DNA of 6,689 nucleotides from an uncultured Peptococcaceae bacterium (GCA_902492275.1 CABUKW010000153.1:1-6689), one strand, 5' to 3'; numbered from the stretch's first letter, positions 1 through 5,468 are shown. The notes: generated from the sequence alone by a model not told the origin. Numbers and translations: made by a program.

Positions 1-564
1 GCTGCGAAAGGTAGTATTGACGACGTTTTCTTCATCTTCCAGCGATAACTCGGTAAGCCGCAGATTTTGGCTCAAAATTTGGCTGCCCAGTTCATCCAGC
101 TCGGTCTGCACCACACGGGCACGACGGTAGAACTCTTCCAGCTGATTCCAGTCCTGTTGAGACAAGGGCTTTTGCTGCAATACATTTTTGCGCAGCAGAT
201 AGTAGCTGTATTCGGCCACGTCGTTCAAGAGCAAATCGGTGCTTTCCAGTTCGTGCATGGCCACAGGCAAGCCGCCTAGATAGTTGATGGCGCTGTAGAC
301 CTCTCGCCAGAGGCTGGATAAGCCCAACAATAACTGTTCCTGGCTGGTGGTCACTAGAAGCTGTGCCAACTGACCGTTCATAGCCTGAATGGAGTCGGAT
401 AATTCCCCGAAGTTGCGCTGATATTGGCCTTCTGCCTGGTAGGCGATGGTTTGCTGTTGCTGCTCTAAATCGTTGAGTCTTTGATTGTACCACCAGGCGC
501 CGCTGAAGAGCAAAAGCAGCAAAATACCGATAATAAACAGTAAAAAGTAATTTTCTCGTTTCAT
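1..564 (-). CDS. ypeB: Germination protein YpeB, N-terminal part (cut by window edge)
   Basis: YpeB is the partner of the cortex-lytic enzyme SleB in spores; each is needed for the other's stability and correct placement in the spore. Visible here are the first 188 residues, open to the window edge with no stop. They begin MKRENYFLLF, followed by one strongly hydrophobic segment (about residues 6-25) that would be an uncleaved membrane anchor. After it comes a Gln/Glu/Leu-rich, probably helical region (QRLNDLEQQQQ, then repeated leucine-rich helices) as in the N-terminal half of YpeB. The C-terminal PepSY-type repeats would lie outside the window. The ATG at 564 is preferred because GGAG lies 8 nt upstream and it starts only 3 nt after the sleB stop, which implies translational coupling. 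The GTG at 571 opens a different frame with no recognisable protein. Identification rests on recalled sequence character plus the sleB neighbour. Confidence 0.88.
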   Translation of the reverse strand, partial: MKRENYFLLFIIGILLLLLFSGAWWYNQRLNDLEQQQQTIAYQAEGQYQRNFGELSDSIQAMNGQLAQLLVTTSQEQLLLGLSSLWREVYSAINYLGGLPVAMHELESTDLLLNDVAEYSYYLLRKNVLQQKPLSQQDWNQLEEFYRRARVVQTELDELGSQILSQNLRLTELSLEDEENVVNTTFRS

Positions 565-567
565 AAC

Positions 568-1044
568 TCACACTCCAAACACATGCTTACCGATTTGGGT
601 TACGATTGTGCGGGACCAGATCCATTTGCTGGTGGCTGTGGCAGGATTCCAGTAATACAGAGCGCCATAGGTAGGATCCCAGCCATTGATAGCAGCTTTG
701 GCCGCATTGATAGAGGTTTGATTGGGCTCCATGTAATATTGTCCATCGCGGACAGCGTCAAAGGCGCCGGGCTGGAAGCATACGCTGTAAACGCTGTCAG
801 GAAATTTTTTATCCTTGACCCGGTTGAGAATGACAGCGCCCACCGCCACTTGTCCCACATAGGATTCGCCGCGGGCTTCGCCGTAAATCATTTTGGCCAG
901 TACCATCACGTCGTTTTGACTGTAGGTGCCGCTGGCCGCGGACACCGTTTGTTGCTGCGGGGTGGGAACCATTACTAGCAGTGTGGTGCAGAGCAGGATA
1001 GAAACTAGCTTGCAGACGATTTTATGCTGTAAAAATGGATACAT
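568..1044 (-). CDS. sleB: Spore cortex-lytic enzyme SleB-type cell wall hydrolase (catalytic domain only)
   Basis: This is predicted to be the lytic transglycosylase that breaks down spore cortex peptidoglycan during germination. The 158-residue product has a basic N-terminus, a hydrophobic core (about residues 10-27) and a likely signal peptidase site after VSA (residue 36), so it should be exported. Residues 43-158 are a Hydrolase_2 (PF07486) domain: YGEARGE at 54-60 with the probable catalytic Glu56, then GQVAVGAVILNRV (64-76), and near the end ALYYWNPATATSKWIWSR and IGKHVF. Bacillus SleB is about 300 residues with an N-terminal peptidoglycan-binding domain; that domain is absent here, giving a CwlJ-sized enzyme with a SleB-like signal. 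The start at 1044 has AGGAGG 8 nt upstream. A sigma-G-like promoter lies directly upstream and ypeB follows after 3 nt, supporting SleB rather than CwlJ. Confidence 0.92.
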   Translation of the reverse strand: MYPFLQHKIVCKLVSILLCTTLLVMVPTPQQQTVSAASGTYSQNDVMVLAKMIYGEARGESYVGQVAVGAVILNRVKDKKFPDSVYSVCFQPGAFDAVRDGQYYMEPNQTSINAAKAAINGWDPTYGALYYWNPATATSKWIWSRTIVTQIGKHVFGV

Positions 1045-1051
1045 CGTTTAT

Positions 1052-1058
1052 CCCTCCT
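1052..1058 (-). promoter_or_regulatory. Ribosome binding site of sleB
   Basis: AGGAGGG on the minus strand, 7 nt before the ATG at 1044. It would fall within a few bases of the predicted transcription start, so the mRNA leader would be very short. Confidence 0.8.
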
Positions 1059-1060
1059 GT

Positions 1061-1080
1061 TTTTCACTAGTATGTGAAAA
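1061..1080. repeat. Perfect inverted repeat over the sleB -10 element
   Basis: TTTTCAC, 6 nt, GTGAAAA: two perfect 7-bp arms (1061-1067 and 1074-1080) that enclose the CATACTA -10 element and reach the predicted transcription start. The placement suits an operator for a regulator that modulates sigma-G genes, such as SpoVT, but no binding consensus was matched. It could also be chance symmetry in an AT-rich promoter. Confidence 0.5.
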
Positions 1081-1097
1081 ATGGAAGGCGTTCATAC
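1068..1097 (-). promoter_or_regulatory. Sigma-G-type forespore promoter of sleB-ypeB
   Basis: On the minus strand the -35 is GTATG (1097-1093) and the -10 is CATACTA (1074-1068), separated by exactly 18 nt. This fits the published Bacillus subtilis sigma-G consensus (gnATR, N18, CATnmTA) at every defined position. In B. subtilis sleB-ypeB is expressed in the forespore under sigma-G, so the site agrees with the genes. Transcription would start near 1060-1061. That this organism's sigma-G uses the same consensus is an inference. Confidence 0.75.
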
Positions 1098-1225
1098 GGC
1101 AATTTCAGCAAATTTCCAACCGCGGTTTCATCTGTTTTTCCGATTGCTGGAGAAACAGTACAACTGAAATGGTTTGGCGAGGCGCTTTCAATATTTAGAT
1201 ATGGTTTGTGTGTAGAAACTTTACG

Positions 1226-1286
1226 AAAAATAAAAAATTCCGGCAAAATCCAGGATACAGAGGTGATGGTGGAATGTTGCCGGAAT
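1226..1286 (-). terminator. Rho-independent terminator after the ykuD-like gene
   Basis: On the minus strand, 13 nt after the stop codon, ATTCCGGCAA (1286-1277) pairs perfectly with TTGCCGGAAT (1246-1237). It is followed at once by a T-rich tract, TTTTTT A TTTTT (1237-1226). The loop is long for a terminator, about 30 nt. This should separate the L,D-transpeptidase transcript from sleB-ypeB downstream. Confidence 0.8.
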
Positions 1287-1299
1287 GGGGTGCGGTAAT

Positions 1300-1641
1300 C
1301 TACGGGGTAATAATCACAGGGGTACCGATGGCAACTGCTTCAAATAGCTGCTCTACGTGGGCATTGTGCATACGGATACAGCCATGTGAGACTGCGGCGC
1401 CGATGGCCTGGGGCTGGTTGGTGCCGTGAATGCCATAACCAGGGCGATTAAGTCCCAACCAGCGGCTGCCAAAAATGCCGGAATCGGGGAGGATTTTTTT
1501 ATTGATGATATGCCAGTTGCCTACAGGCGTAGGCGTTTGGCTTTTTCCAATGGCGATGGGAAACTGATAACGGAGTTTATGGTCCTGATAAAGAGAAAGC
1601 TGGCGCTGCGCCAGCTCGATAACAATATAAGGCTGTGGCAT
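1300..1641 (-). CDS. Stand-alone YkuD-family L,D-transpeptidase
   Basis: L,D-transpeptidases make 3-3 cross-links in peptidoglycan or attach proteins to it, using a catalytic cysteine. The 113-residue product is a bare YkuD (PF03734) domain. It starts with a strand typical of the fold (YIVIELAQRQLSLY), has the TPTPVGNW turn at 36-43, His72 in GIHGTN, and the active-site signature SHGCIRMHN at 85-93 with Cys88 as nucleophile and Arg90. No signal peptide, membrane segment or LysM domain is visible, whereas B. subtilis YkuD carries an N-terminal LysM domain. The start at 1641 has GAGGTG 8 nt upstream; no in-frame upstream extension with a leader is apparent. The MOSC gene ends 71 nt upstream, so the two could be cotranscribed, or the gene could use its own promoter. 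A role in the spore is inferred from the neighbours. Family assignment is firm. Confidence 0.93.
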   Translation of the reverse strand: MPQPYIVIELAQRQLSLYQDHKLRYQFPIAIGKSQTPTPVGNWHIINKKILPDSGIFGSRWLGLNRPGYGIHGTNQPQAIGAAVSHGCIRMHNAHVEQLFEAVAIGTPVIITP

Positions 1642-1678
1642 AGGCGTTACACCTCATCTACATGAGAATTTTTCTCTG

Positions 1679-1706
1679 TAGTATATGCGATGCACAGCGC
1701 GGAAGT
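1679..1706 (-). promoter_or_regulatory. Possible sigma-K-like promoter of the L,D-transpeptidase
   Basis: On the minus strand AC (1706-1705), 17 nt, CATATACTA (1687-1679) fits the B. subtilis sigma-K consensus (AC, N16-17, CATAnnnTA). Transcription would start near 1671 with the GAGGTG ribosome binding site at 1655-1650. The -35 part carries little information, and TATACT could instead serve as a sigma-A -10 with a poor -35, so this is tentative. Confidence 0.4.
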
Positions 1707-1712
1707 GTGCTT

Positions 1713-2147
1713 TTACGATAAGATGGTAATTTCATCGCCGGCCTTGGCAGTACCCGATTGCAGAATTTTGACGAAAATCCCTTCTCGGGGCATGACACAA
1801 TCTCCTGCTGTTTGACGAATCGCGCAATCCAGATGACAGGTTTTGCCGATTTGCGTCACCTCGGCCAACGCTGTGCCAATGCGCAGCTTGGTGCCGGGCT
1901 GTAGCTGGTACAGAACAATTCCTTTTGTGAGGATATTTTCCGCGAAATCACCGGGTTTTAGTTGGAAAGAAATTTTGCTTTGCAGATTGTCTACACTTTC
2001 CTGGGCCAGCAATGATACCTGACGGTGCCATGGACCAGCATGGGCGTCGCCCACAATTCCCCAATCGGCCTGTAGAGAGATTTGTTCTACCGGATGTTTT
2101 TGCACACCTTTTTGTTGGCTGATACAGACAGCTAAAATAGTTGCCAT
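1713..2147 (-). CDS. MOSC-domain protein
   Basis: MOSC domains (PF03473), named after molybdenum cofactor sulfurase C-termini, are thought to bind or transfer sulfur in molybdenum-cofactor chemistry, and many stand-alone bacterial members also handle detoxification of N-hydroxylated compounds. The 144-residue product spans the domain: VGDAHAGPWHRQVSLLA (32-48), PGDFAENILTKGI (65-77), and a cysteine-containing C-terminal part with GKTCHLDCAI (101-110) and DCVMPREGIFVKIL (116-129). Cys104, Cys108 and Cys117 are candidate functional residues. The start at 2147 is chosen because AAAGGAG lies 6 nt upstream and the family typically begins close to this point; the frame extends to 2207 but the added 20 residues are encoded in the promoter region. 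No molybdenum-cofactor gene is visible nearby, so the physiological partner is unknown. Confidence 0.88.
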   Translation of the reverse strand: MATILAVCISQQKGVQKHPVEQISLQADWGIVGDAHAGPWHRQVSLLAQESVDNLQSKISFQLKPGDFAENILTKGIVLYQLQPGTKLRIGTALAEVTQIGKTCHLDCAIRQTAGDCVMPREGIFVKILQSGTAKAGDEITILS

Positions 2148-2153
2148 AGACGG

Positions 2154-2160
2154 CTCCTTT
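2154..2160 (-). promoter_or_regulatory. Ribosome binding site that fixes the MOSC gene start
   Basis: AAAGGAG on the minus strand, 6 nt before the ATG at 2147. It favours this start over the in-frame upstream candidate at 2207, which lies within the palindrome and promoter. Confidence 0.8.
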
Positions 2161-2190
2161 CCGCAAAATACGGCCATAAATCCTAGCCGC

Positions 2191-2212
2191 ATGCTATGCT
2201 TTATCATAGCAT
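2191..2212. repeat. 22-bp palindrome, candidate operator at the MOSC promoter
   Basis: ATGCTATG, 6 nt, CATAGCAT: perfect 8-bp arms (2191-2198 and 2205-2212). It overlaps the predicted minus-strand -10 (2213-2208) and is centred on the predicted transcription start, the classic position for a repressor operator. If transcribed only in part it would not form a full hairpin in the leader. I do not recognise the motif; the spacing does not fit the ModE consensus. Confidence 0.6.
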
Positions 2213-2236
2213 ATACTGGCGGCGGGAAAAAGTCAA
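2208..2236 (-). promoter_or_regulatory. Sigma-A-type promoter of the MOSC gene
   Basis: On the minus strand TTGACT (2236-2231), 17 nt, TATGCT (2213-2208). The -35 matches the housekeeping consensus at 5 of 6 positions and the -10 at 4 of 6, with ideal spacing. Transcription would start near 2201, leaving a leader of about 54 nt. Confidence 0.65.
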
Positions 2237-2280
2237 GGCTTTTCTTGCTGGCGTTGCAGCTAGGCGGCGATGGTCTGTTG

Positions 2281-2289
2281 TGGTATAAT
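2281..2289 (+). promoter_or_regulatory. Extended -10 promoter of the radical SAM operon
   Basis: TGGTATAAT is a perfect extended -10 (TGnTATAAT). No good -35 is present at 16-18 nt (TAGGCG at 2261-2266), as is common for extended -10 promoters. Transcription would start near 2296, directly before the GGAGGTGG ribosome binding site (2298-2305) of the gene starting at 2310, giving a leader of only about 14 nt. Confidence 0.7.
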
Positions 2290-2309
2290 CAAATAGCGGA
2301 GGTGGCAAG

Positions 2310-3653
2310 ATGATTATTAAACTGATTCAGCCAAAAATGCAGATGCGGCCTATGGATACCGGACTGAAGACCCGTATGGCGCCGTCGTTGGGGCTGCTGA
2401 CAATCGCGCAGCTCTTGTATCGCGAACATACTGTAATTTTAGAAAATGAGAACATAGAAGAAATAGACTACGAGGCGCCGGTGGATTTGGTAGGGATTAC
2501 GGTTACTGTAGATGTAATGAATCGAGCCATCGCCATTGCTCAGCGATTTCAGCAGCGCAAAATTCCGGTGGTAGCCGGAGGCATTCACATTACAGCCTTT
2601 CCAGAGCAGGCACAGCAATATTTTGACGTCGTCTGTATTGGCATTGCAGAGAAGACATGGCCTCATATCGTGCGGGATTTTCAACGGGGTGCGCTGCAAA
2701 AAATTTATCACTGTCAGGAGCCGGTTTATCCGCAGGATTTGGTAGGGCCGGCTTATCATCTGATTGATAAACGCAAATATTTGTACAGCAATATTGTCAG
2801 CGCCAGCAGAGGCTGTCCATTTCGCTGCGATTTTTGCTATAATAGTTGTGCAGCCTATCGGCATGTTTATGTAAATCGGGAAATTGCTGCTGTATTAGAA
2901 GACATTCGGCAAATTGGAAAAAAGCATATTATGTTTATTGATGATAATTTTATTGGAAATCCAGCCTGGACATTGGAATTTGTGCGCGCCTTAAAGCCGC
3001 TGGGTTTGAAATGGAATGCTGCGGTATCAGCCAACATTGGAGAGATGCCGGAGCTATTAGATGAGATGAAAGAAGCTGGCTGTCAAAGTTTGTTTATTGG
3101 TTTTGAGAGCATTAATGACGCGTCTGTGTCCGATGTGCATAAAGTACAAAATCATGTGGAGCAATTTGATGGGTTGGTAGATGCGCTGCACCGGCGGGGA
3201 ATTATGATTAATGCCAGTTTTGTATTTGGGTTGGACGGCGATGATGTGACAACTTTTGCCCGTACTTTGGATTGGATTGTGGACCATCGAATTGAAACCG
3301 TTACCTCTCATATCTTGACGCCCTATCCGGGAACAAAGGTATATGAGGAATTCGTGCGGCAAAATCGTATCACCACATTTGATTATGCCCAGTATAATAC
3401 GGCCCATGTGGTGTTTCAACCTAAGAATATGACTGCGCAGCAACTCTATGATGGGTATATTCAGATGTACAAGGATGTTTACAGCTTTAAAAATATTCTT
3501 CGCCGTATGCCGGAAGCTCCTGAACAGAGAGTTCCTTACTTATTGTTTAATTTGTTGTATCGAAAATTCGGAAAACTGACCGACCAGCTATGTCAGATGG
3601 TCAGTTATGAAAAAATAGGATGGATTGCTGAAAAGTTATCTTATAAATTGTGA
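2310..3653 (+). CDS. B12-binding-type radical SAM protein
   Basis: This is a class B (cobalamin-dependent type, COG1032) radical SAM enzyme; such proteins cleave S-adenosylmethionine with a 4Fe-4S cluster and often methylate or rearrange unactivated carbon centres. Of 447 residues, about 1-140 form the Rossmann-like B12-binding region, with PSLGLLTIAQLL (25-36), VDLVGITV (58-65) and VVAGGIHITAFPEQA (87-101). No DxHxxG motif is present, as in many class B enzymes that bind cobalamin without a protein His ligand. The cluster motif is RGCPFRCDFC, Cys169, Cys173 and Cys176. FIDDNF (209-214), FIGFES (262-267) and FVFGLDGDD (304-312) are usual core motifs, and the C-terminal region (YNTAHVVFQPKNMT, then a GY..MY segment) resembles DUF4070-type tails seen in lipid- and small-molecule-modifying members. 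It is first in a three-gene operon, with the HD gene 20 nt after its stop. Substrate unknown. Confidence 0.9.
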   Translation: MIIKLIQPKMQMRPMDTGLKTRMAPSLGLLTIAQLLYREHTVILENENIEEIDYEAPVDLVGITVTVDVMNRAIAIAQRFQQRKIPVVAGGIHITAFPEQAQQYFDVVCIGIAEKTWPHIVRDFQRGALQKIYHCQEPVYPQDLVGPAYHLIDKRKYLYSNIVSASRGCPFRCDFCYNSCAAYRHVYVNREIAAVLEDIRQIGKKHIMFIDDNFIGNPAWTLEFVRALKPLGLKWNAAVSANIGEMPELLDEMKEAGCQSLFIGFESINDASVSDVHKVQNHVEQFDGLVDALHRRGIMINASFVFGLDGDDVTTFARTLDWIVDHRIETVTSHILTPYPGTKVYEEFVRQNRITTFDYAQYNTAHVVFQPKNMTAQQLYDGYIQMYKDVYSFKNILRRMPEAPEQRVPYLLFNLLYRKFGKLTDQLCQMVSYEKIGWIAEKLSYKL

Positions 3654-3673
3654 TAGAAAGGAAGCGTTGGGAT

Positions 3674-4285
3674 ATGAACCGCTTGGAACAGCAGTTTCAG
3701 TTTATCTTAGAAATTGATAAAGCTAAACGAATTAGCCGGCAAACCTATTGCACAGATGGTGTGACCAAAGAAAATGATGCAGAGCATGGCTGGCATGCAG
3801 CGTTGATGGCCATTTTGCTCAGCGAATACGCCAACGAGCCAATCGATGTATTGAAAACAGTGACCATGTTGTTGATTCATGATATTGTGGAAATTGATGC
3901 AGGGGACACTTATGCCTATGACGAAGAAGGCATTGCCACCCAAGCGAAGCGGGAACAGCAGGCGGCCCAGCGCATTTATGGGTTGCTGCCAGAGGAGCAG
4001 GGAAATCGTTTGTTGAATTTGTGGCGGGAATTTGAAGCGGGAGAAACTGCAGAGGCCAAGTTTGCCAAAGTGATGGACAGAGTGCAGCCGATTATGTTGA
4101 ATGCGGCTACTGACGGCAAAGCCTGGCAGGAGCATCAGGTGCAGCTTCGCAAAATTCTAAATCGCAATGAAAAAACAGCAGAAGGTTCCACTGTTTTGTG
4201 GGAATATGCGTTGCAGAAATTTATCTTGCCCAATGTGGACAGCGGTAAGATTTTGCATGATGAAAAGAGAAAATCTCAATTTTGA
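3674..4285 (+). CDS. HD-domain phosphohydrolase, YfbR/HDDC2-like (probable 5'-deoxynucleotidase)
   Basis: Members of this family (HD_3, PF13023; COG1896) are cytoplasmic metal-dependent phosphohydrolases; E. coli YfbR and human HDDC2 remove phosphate from deoxynucleoside 5'-monophosphates. The 203-residue product covers the domain. Visible metal and catalytic positions are Arg19 (AKRISRQ), His38 in ENDAEHGWH, the His69-Asp70 doublet in LLIHDIVEIDAGDT with Glu73, Asp75 and Asp78, and Asp135 in KVMDRVQP. All core HD residues seem present, so it should be active. The ATG at 3674 is preferred over the in-frame GTG at 3650: it has AAAGGAAG upstream and matches the family N-terminus, while the GTG overlaps the stop of the preceding gene. 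It sits 20 nt after the radical SAM gene and 10 nt before the membrane gene, so it is almost certainly cotranscribed with both. The family call is firm; the true substrate is inferred. Confidence 0.9.
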   Translation: MNRLEQQFQFILEIDKAKRISRQTYCTDGVTKENDAEHGWHAALMAILLSEYANEPIDVLKTVTMLLIHDIVEIDAGDTYAYDEEGIATQAKREQQAAQRIYGLLPEEQGNRLLNLWREFEAGETAEAKFAKVMDRVQPIMLNAATDGKAWQEHQVQLRKILNRNEKTAEGSTVLWEYALQKFILPNVDSGKILHDEKRKSQF

Positions 4286-4290
4286 GGGAG
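4284..4290 (+). promoter_or_regulatory. Ribosome binding site that fixes the membrane-protein start
   Basis: GAGGGAG overlaps the stop codon of the HD gene and lies 5 nt before the ATG at 4296. This favours 4296 over the in-frame start at 4167, which is buried in the HD gene and would add 43 residues without membrane-protein character. Confidence 0.75.
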
Positions 4291-4295
4291 AAATC

Positions 4296-5417
4296 ATGAT
4301 TTTATTACAGCTATGGCCAGAATATTTATCAAAAACCATGCCGGTTTTAAACGGCAGCTTGCTTTTTGTGTATCTGCAAATGGGTGTAGGCGCTGTGTTG
4401 CCCATCCTGACCTTGTTCCGGATGGTGAAGCGGGAGGATACGGCGGAGACGGTGTTGCTTTGCATAGTTCCAACCGTTTTGATTGCCACAGTTGCCATTG
4501 TAGAGCCGTTATTTTTTGGTTCCTTTTTGGGCGATGGATTCACCAAAACGGAAGCGTTACGGGCGTTTTTATATCGACGGGAGTTTTTTCGGGAAGCCAT
4601 TTTTCTATGCGACATTTTTATCGTCGCTGTTACTGTGTATTTGCTGGTGGAACGAAAGCAAAATCAGTTCAGTGTTGCCAGAACCGTGGCTTATACAGGC
4701 TTTGAATTTTTTGTAGTGCTGGCAGTGATCCTTCTGCGTATGGATTACGAATGGAACGCAGGGCATCTATGGCTGACGCTGCCTGCTTCTGCGCTGAAAT
4801 GGTTTATCTATGGCTTGTATCTGCTGGCAAACAAAAGTTGTTTTTATTTGCTCTGCTTGCTCTGGTATTTCTTGTTTCATGAACGGCGCAAGGCTGTGAC
4901 AATCGCCGATGCCAGAGGCTACAGGGTTTGGCTGCGGCATTATTATACCAAAAGCTATCGCGTGATGGCCGTTGCCTTGTTGCTGTTTGCCTGTCTGTTT
5001 ACAGGAGCGGTCATCGTTCCGCTGTGGCAAGAGAACGGGCTGCAGCCGTTTGTTATTGGCATGACACTATGGGGCTTGGTAATGGCAGCGTTGGGCTTGT
5101 ACCATTTGCTTTGCGCCTGTTTTCCCATGATAGTAGCAAATTATCGAACTATTTTTACTTGGGGCGATAGGAACACCGTTATTCAACAGTTATACGCAGA
5201 AGTGATGGAGCAGCCTCCTTTGCTGCGGAATGAGGTTGTGCTTGTAACAAAAAATTTCTTGATTCTTCGTGCCTTGGGATGCTGCCGGATTTTTTATCGG
5301 CCATTGCTGCAAAGCTATGCCTGCAACGCTGGACAATATTGCTTGCATTTTGTAGATGGTAATACTTGTATCCTGCGTACATCTGATCGGCGACTGGCTG
5401 AATTACTTGGAAGATAA
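4296..5417 (+). CDS. Polytopic membrane protein of unknown function with a soluble C-terminal domain
   Basis: I do not recognise a named family. The 373-residue product has about seven hydrophobic segments, near residues 20-42, 52-75, 102-118, 133-149, 162-195 (perhaps two), 222-244 and 252-278. Positive loops follow several of them (RMVKRED, VERKQNQ, HERRKA). The last 90 or so residues (about 283-373) are soluble and look beta-rich: VVLVTKNFLILRALG, RIFYRPLLQSY, YCLHFVDGNTCILRT, ending in a helix (RRLAELLG). This pattern is reminiscent of bacterial PH-like or YcxB-like tails, an impression only. Five cysteines fall in this part (329, 330, 343, 349, 358), with more in the membrane segments. 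The start at 4296 has GAGGGAG 5 nt upstream. It is the last gene of the radical SAM / HD operon, with a strong terminator 51 nt after the stop. It might be a transporter, sensor or immunity-type protein; nothing decides. Confidence 0.8.
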   Translation: MILLQLWPEYLSKTMPVLNGSLLFVYLQMGVGAVLPILTLFRMVKREDTAETVLLCIVPTVLIATVAIVEPLFFGSFLGDGFTKTEALRAFLYRREFFREAIFLCDIFIVAVTVYLLVERKQNQFSVARTVAYTGFEFFVVLAVILLRMDYEWNAGHLWLTLPASALKWFIYGLYLLANKSCFYLLCLLWYFLFHERRKAVTIADARGYRVWLRHYYTKSYRVMAVALLLFACLFTGAVIVPLWQENGLQPFVIGMTLWGLVMAALGLYHLLCACFPMIVANYRTIFTWGDRNTVIQQLYAEVMEQPPLLRNEVVLVTKNFLILRALGCCRIFYRPLLQSYACNAGQYCLHFVDGNTCILRTSDRRLAELLGR

Positions 5418-5468
5418 CGTAAAAATGAAAGATACAGCAAGAATATATTTGAAAAAGCTATAATATCT

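Noticed and set aside
92..571. A 159-codon minus-strand frame starting at GTG 571 opposite and overlapping the ypeB region
   Set aside because: It is out of frame with the ypeB reading, which continues to the window edge, has a proper ribosome binding site and encodes the expected membrane anchor. The alternative is Arg/His-rich with no domain.
1132..1158. Imperfect inverted repeat CTGTTTTTCC / GGAGAAACAG with a 7-nt loop upstream of sleB
   Set aside because: One mismatch, no T tract on either strand and no overlap with a promoter; the function is unsupported and it may be chance.
1074..1298. Plus-strand frame of 74 codons between sleB and the L,D-transpeptidase
   Set aside because: It has no ribosome binding site, covers the sigma-G promoter and the terminator on the other strand, and the translation resembles no protein.
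1664..1676. Small dyad GAGAA-N3-TTCTC upstream of the L,D-transpeptidase
   Set aside because: Too short and AT-rich to separate from chance.
1692..1714. Short hairpin GCACA / TGTGC followed by TTTT next to the MOSC stop codon
   Set aside because: Five base pairs with a 9-nt loop, and the T run is on the strand opposite to the MOSC gene, so it is not a convincing terminator.
2191..2212. Reading the MOSC palindrome as a ModE (molybdate regulator) site
   Set aside because: The half-sites are separated by less than in the known ModE consensus and lack the TATATA core, so the molybdenum link suggested by the MOSC name is not supported by the site.
4167..4295. Upstream extension of the membrane protein to a start at 4167
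   Set aside because: It would overlap the HD gene by about 119 nt and lacks a ribosome binding site; the ATG at 4296 has one at ideal distance.
5425..5463. A 12-codon frame starting ATGAAAGATACAG before the operon terminator
   Set aside because: Very short, without a ribosome binding site or recognisable product.
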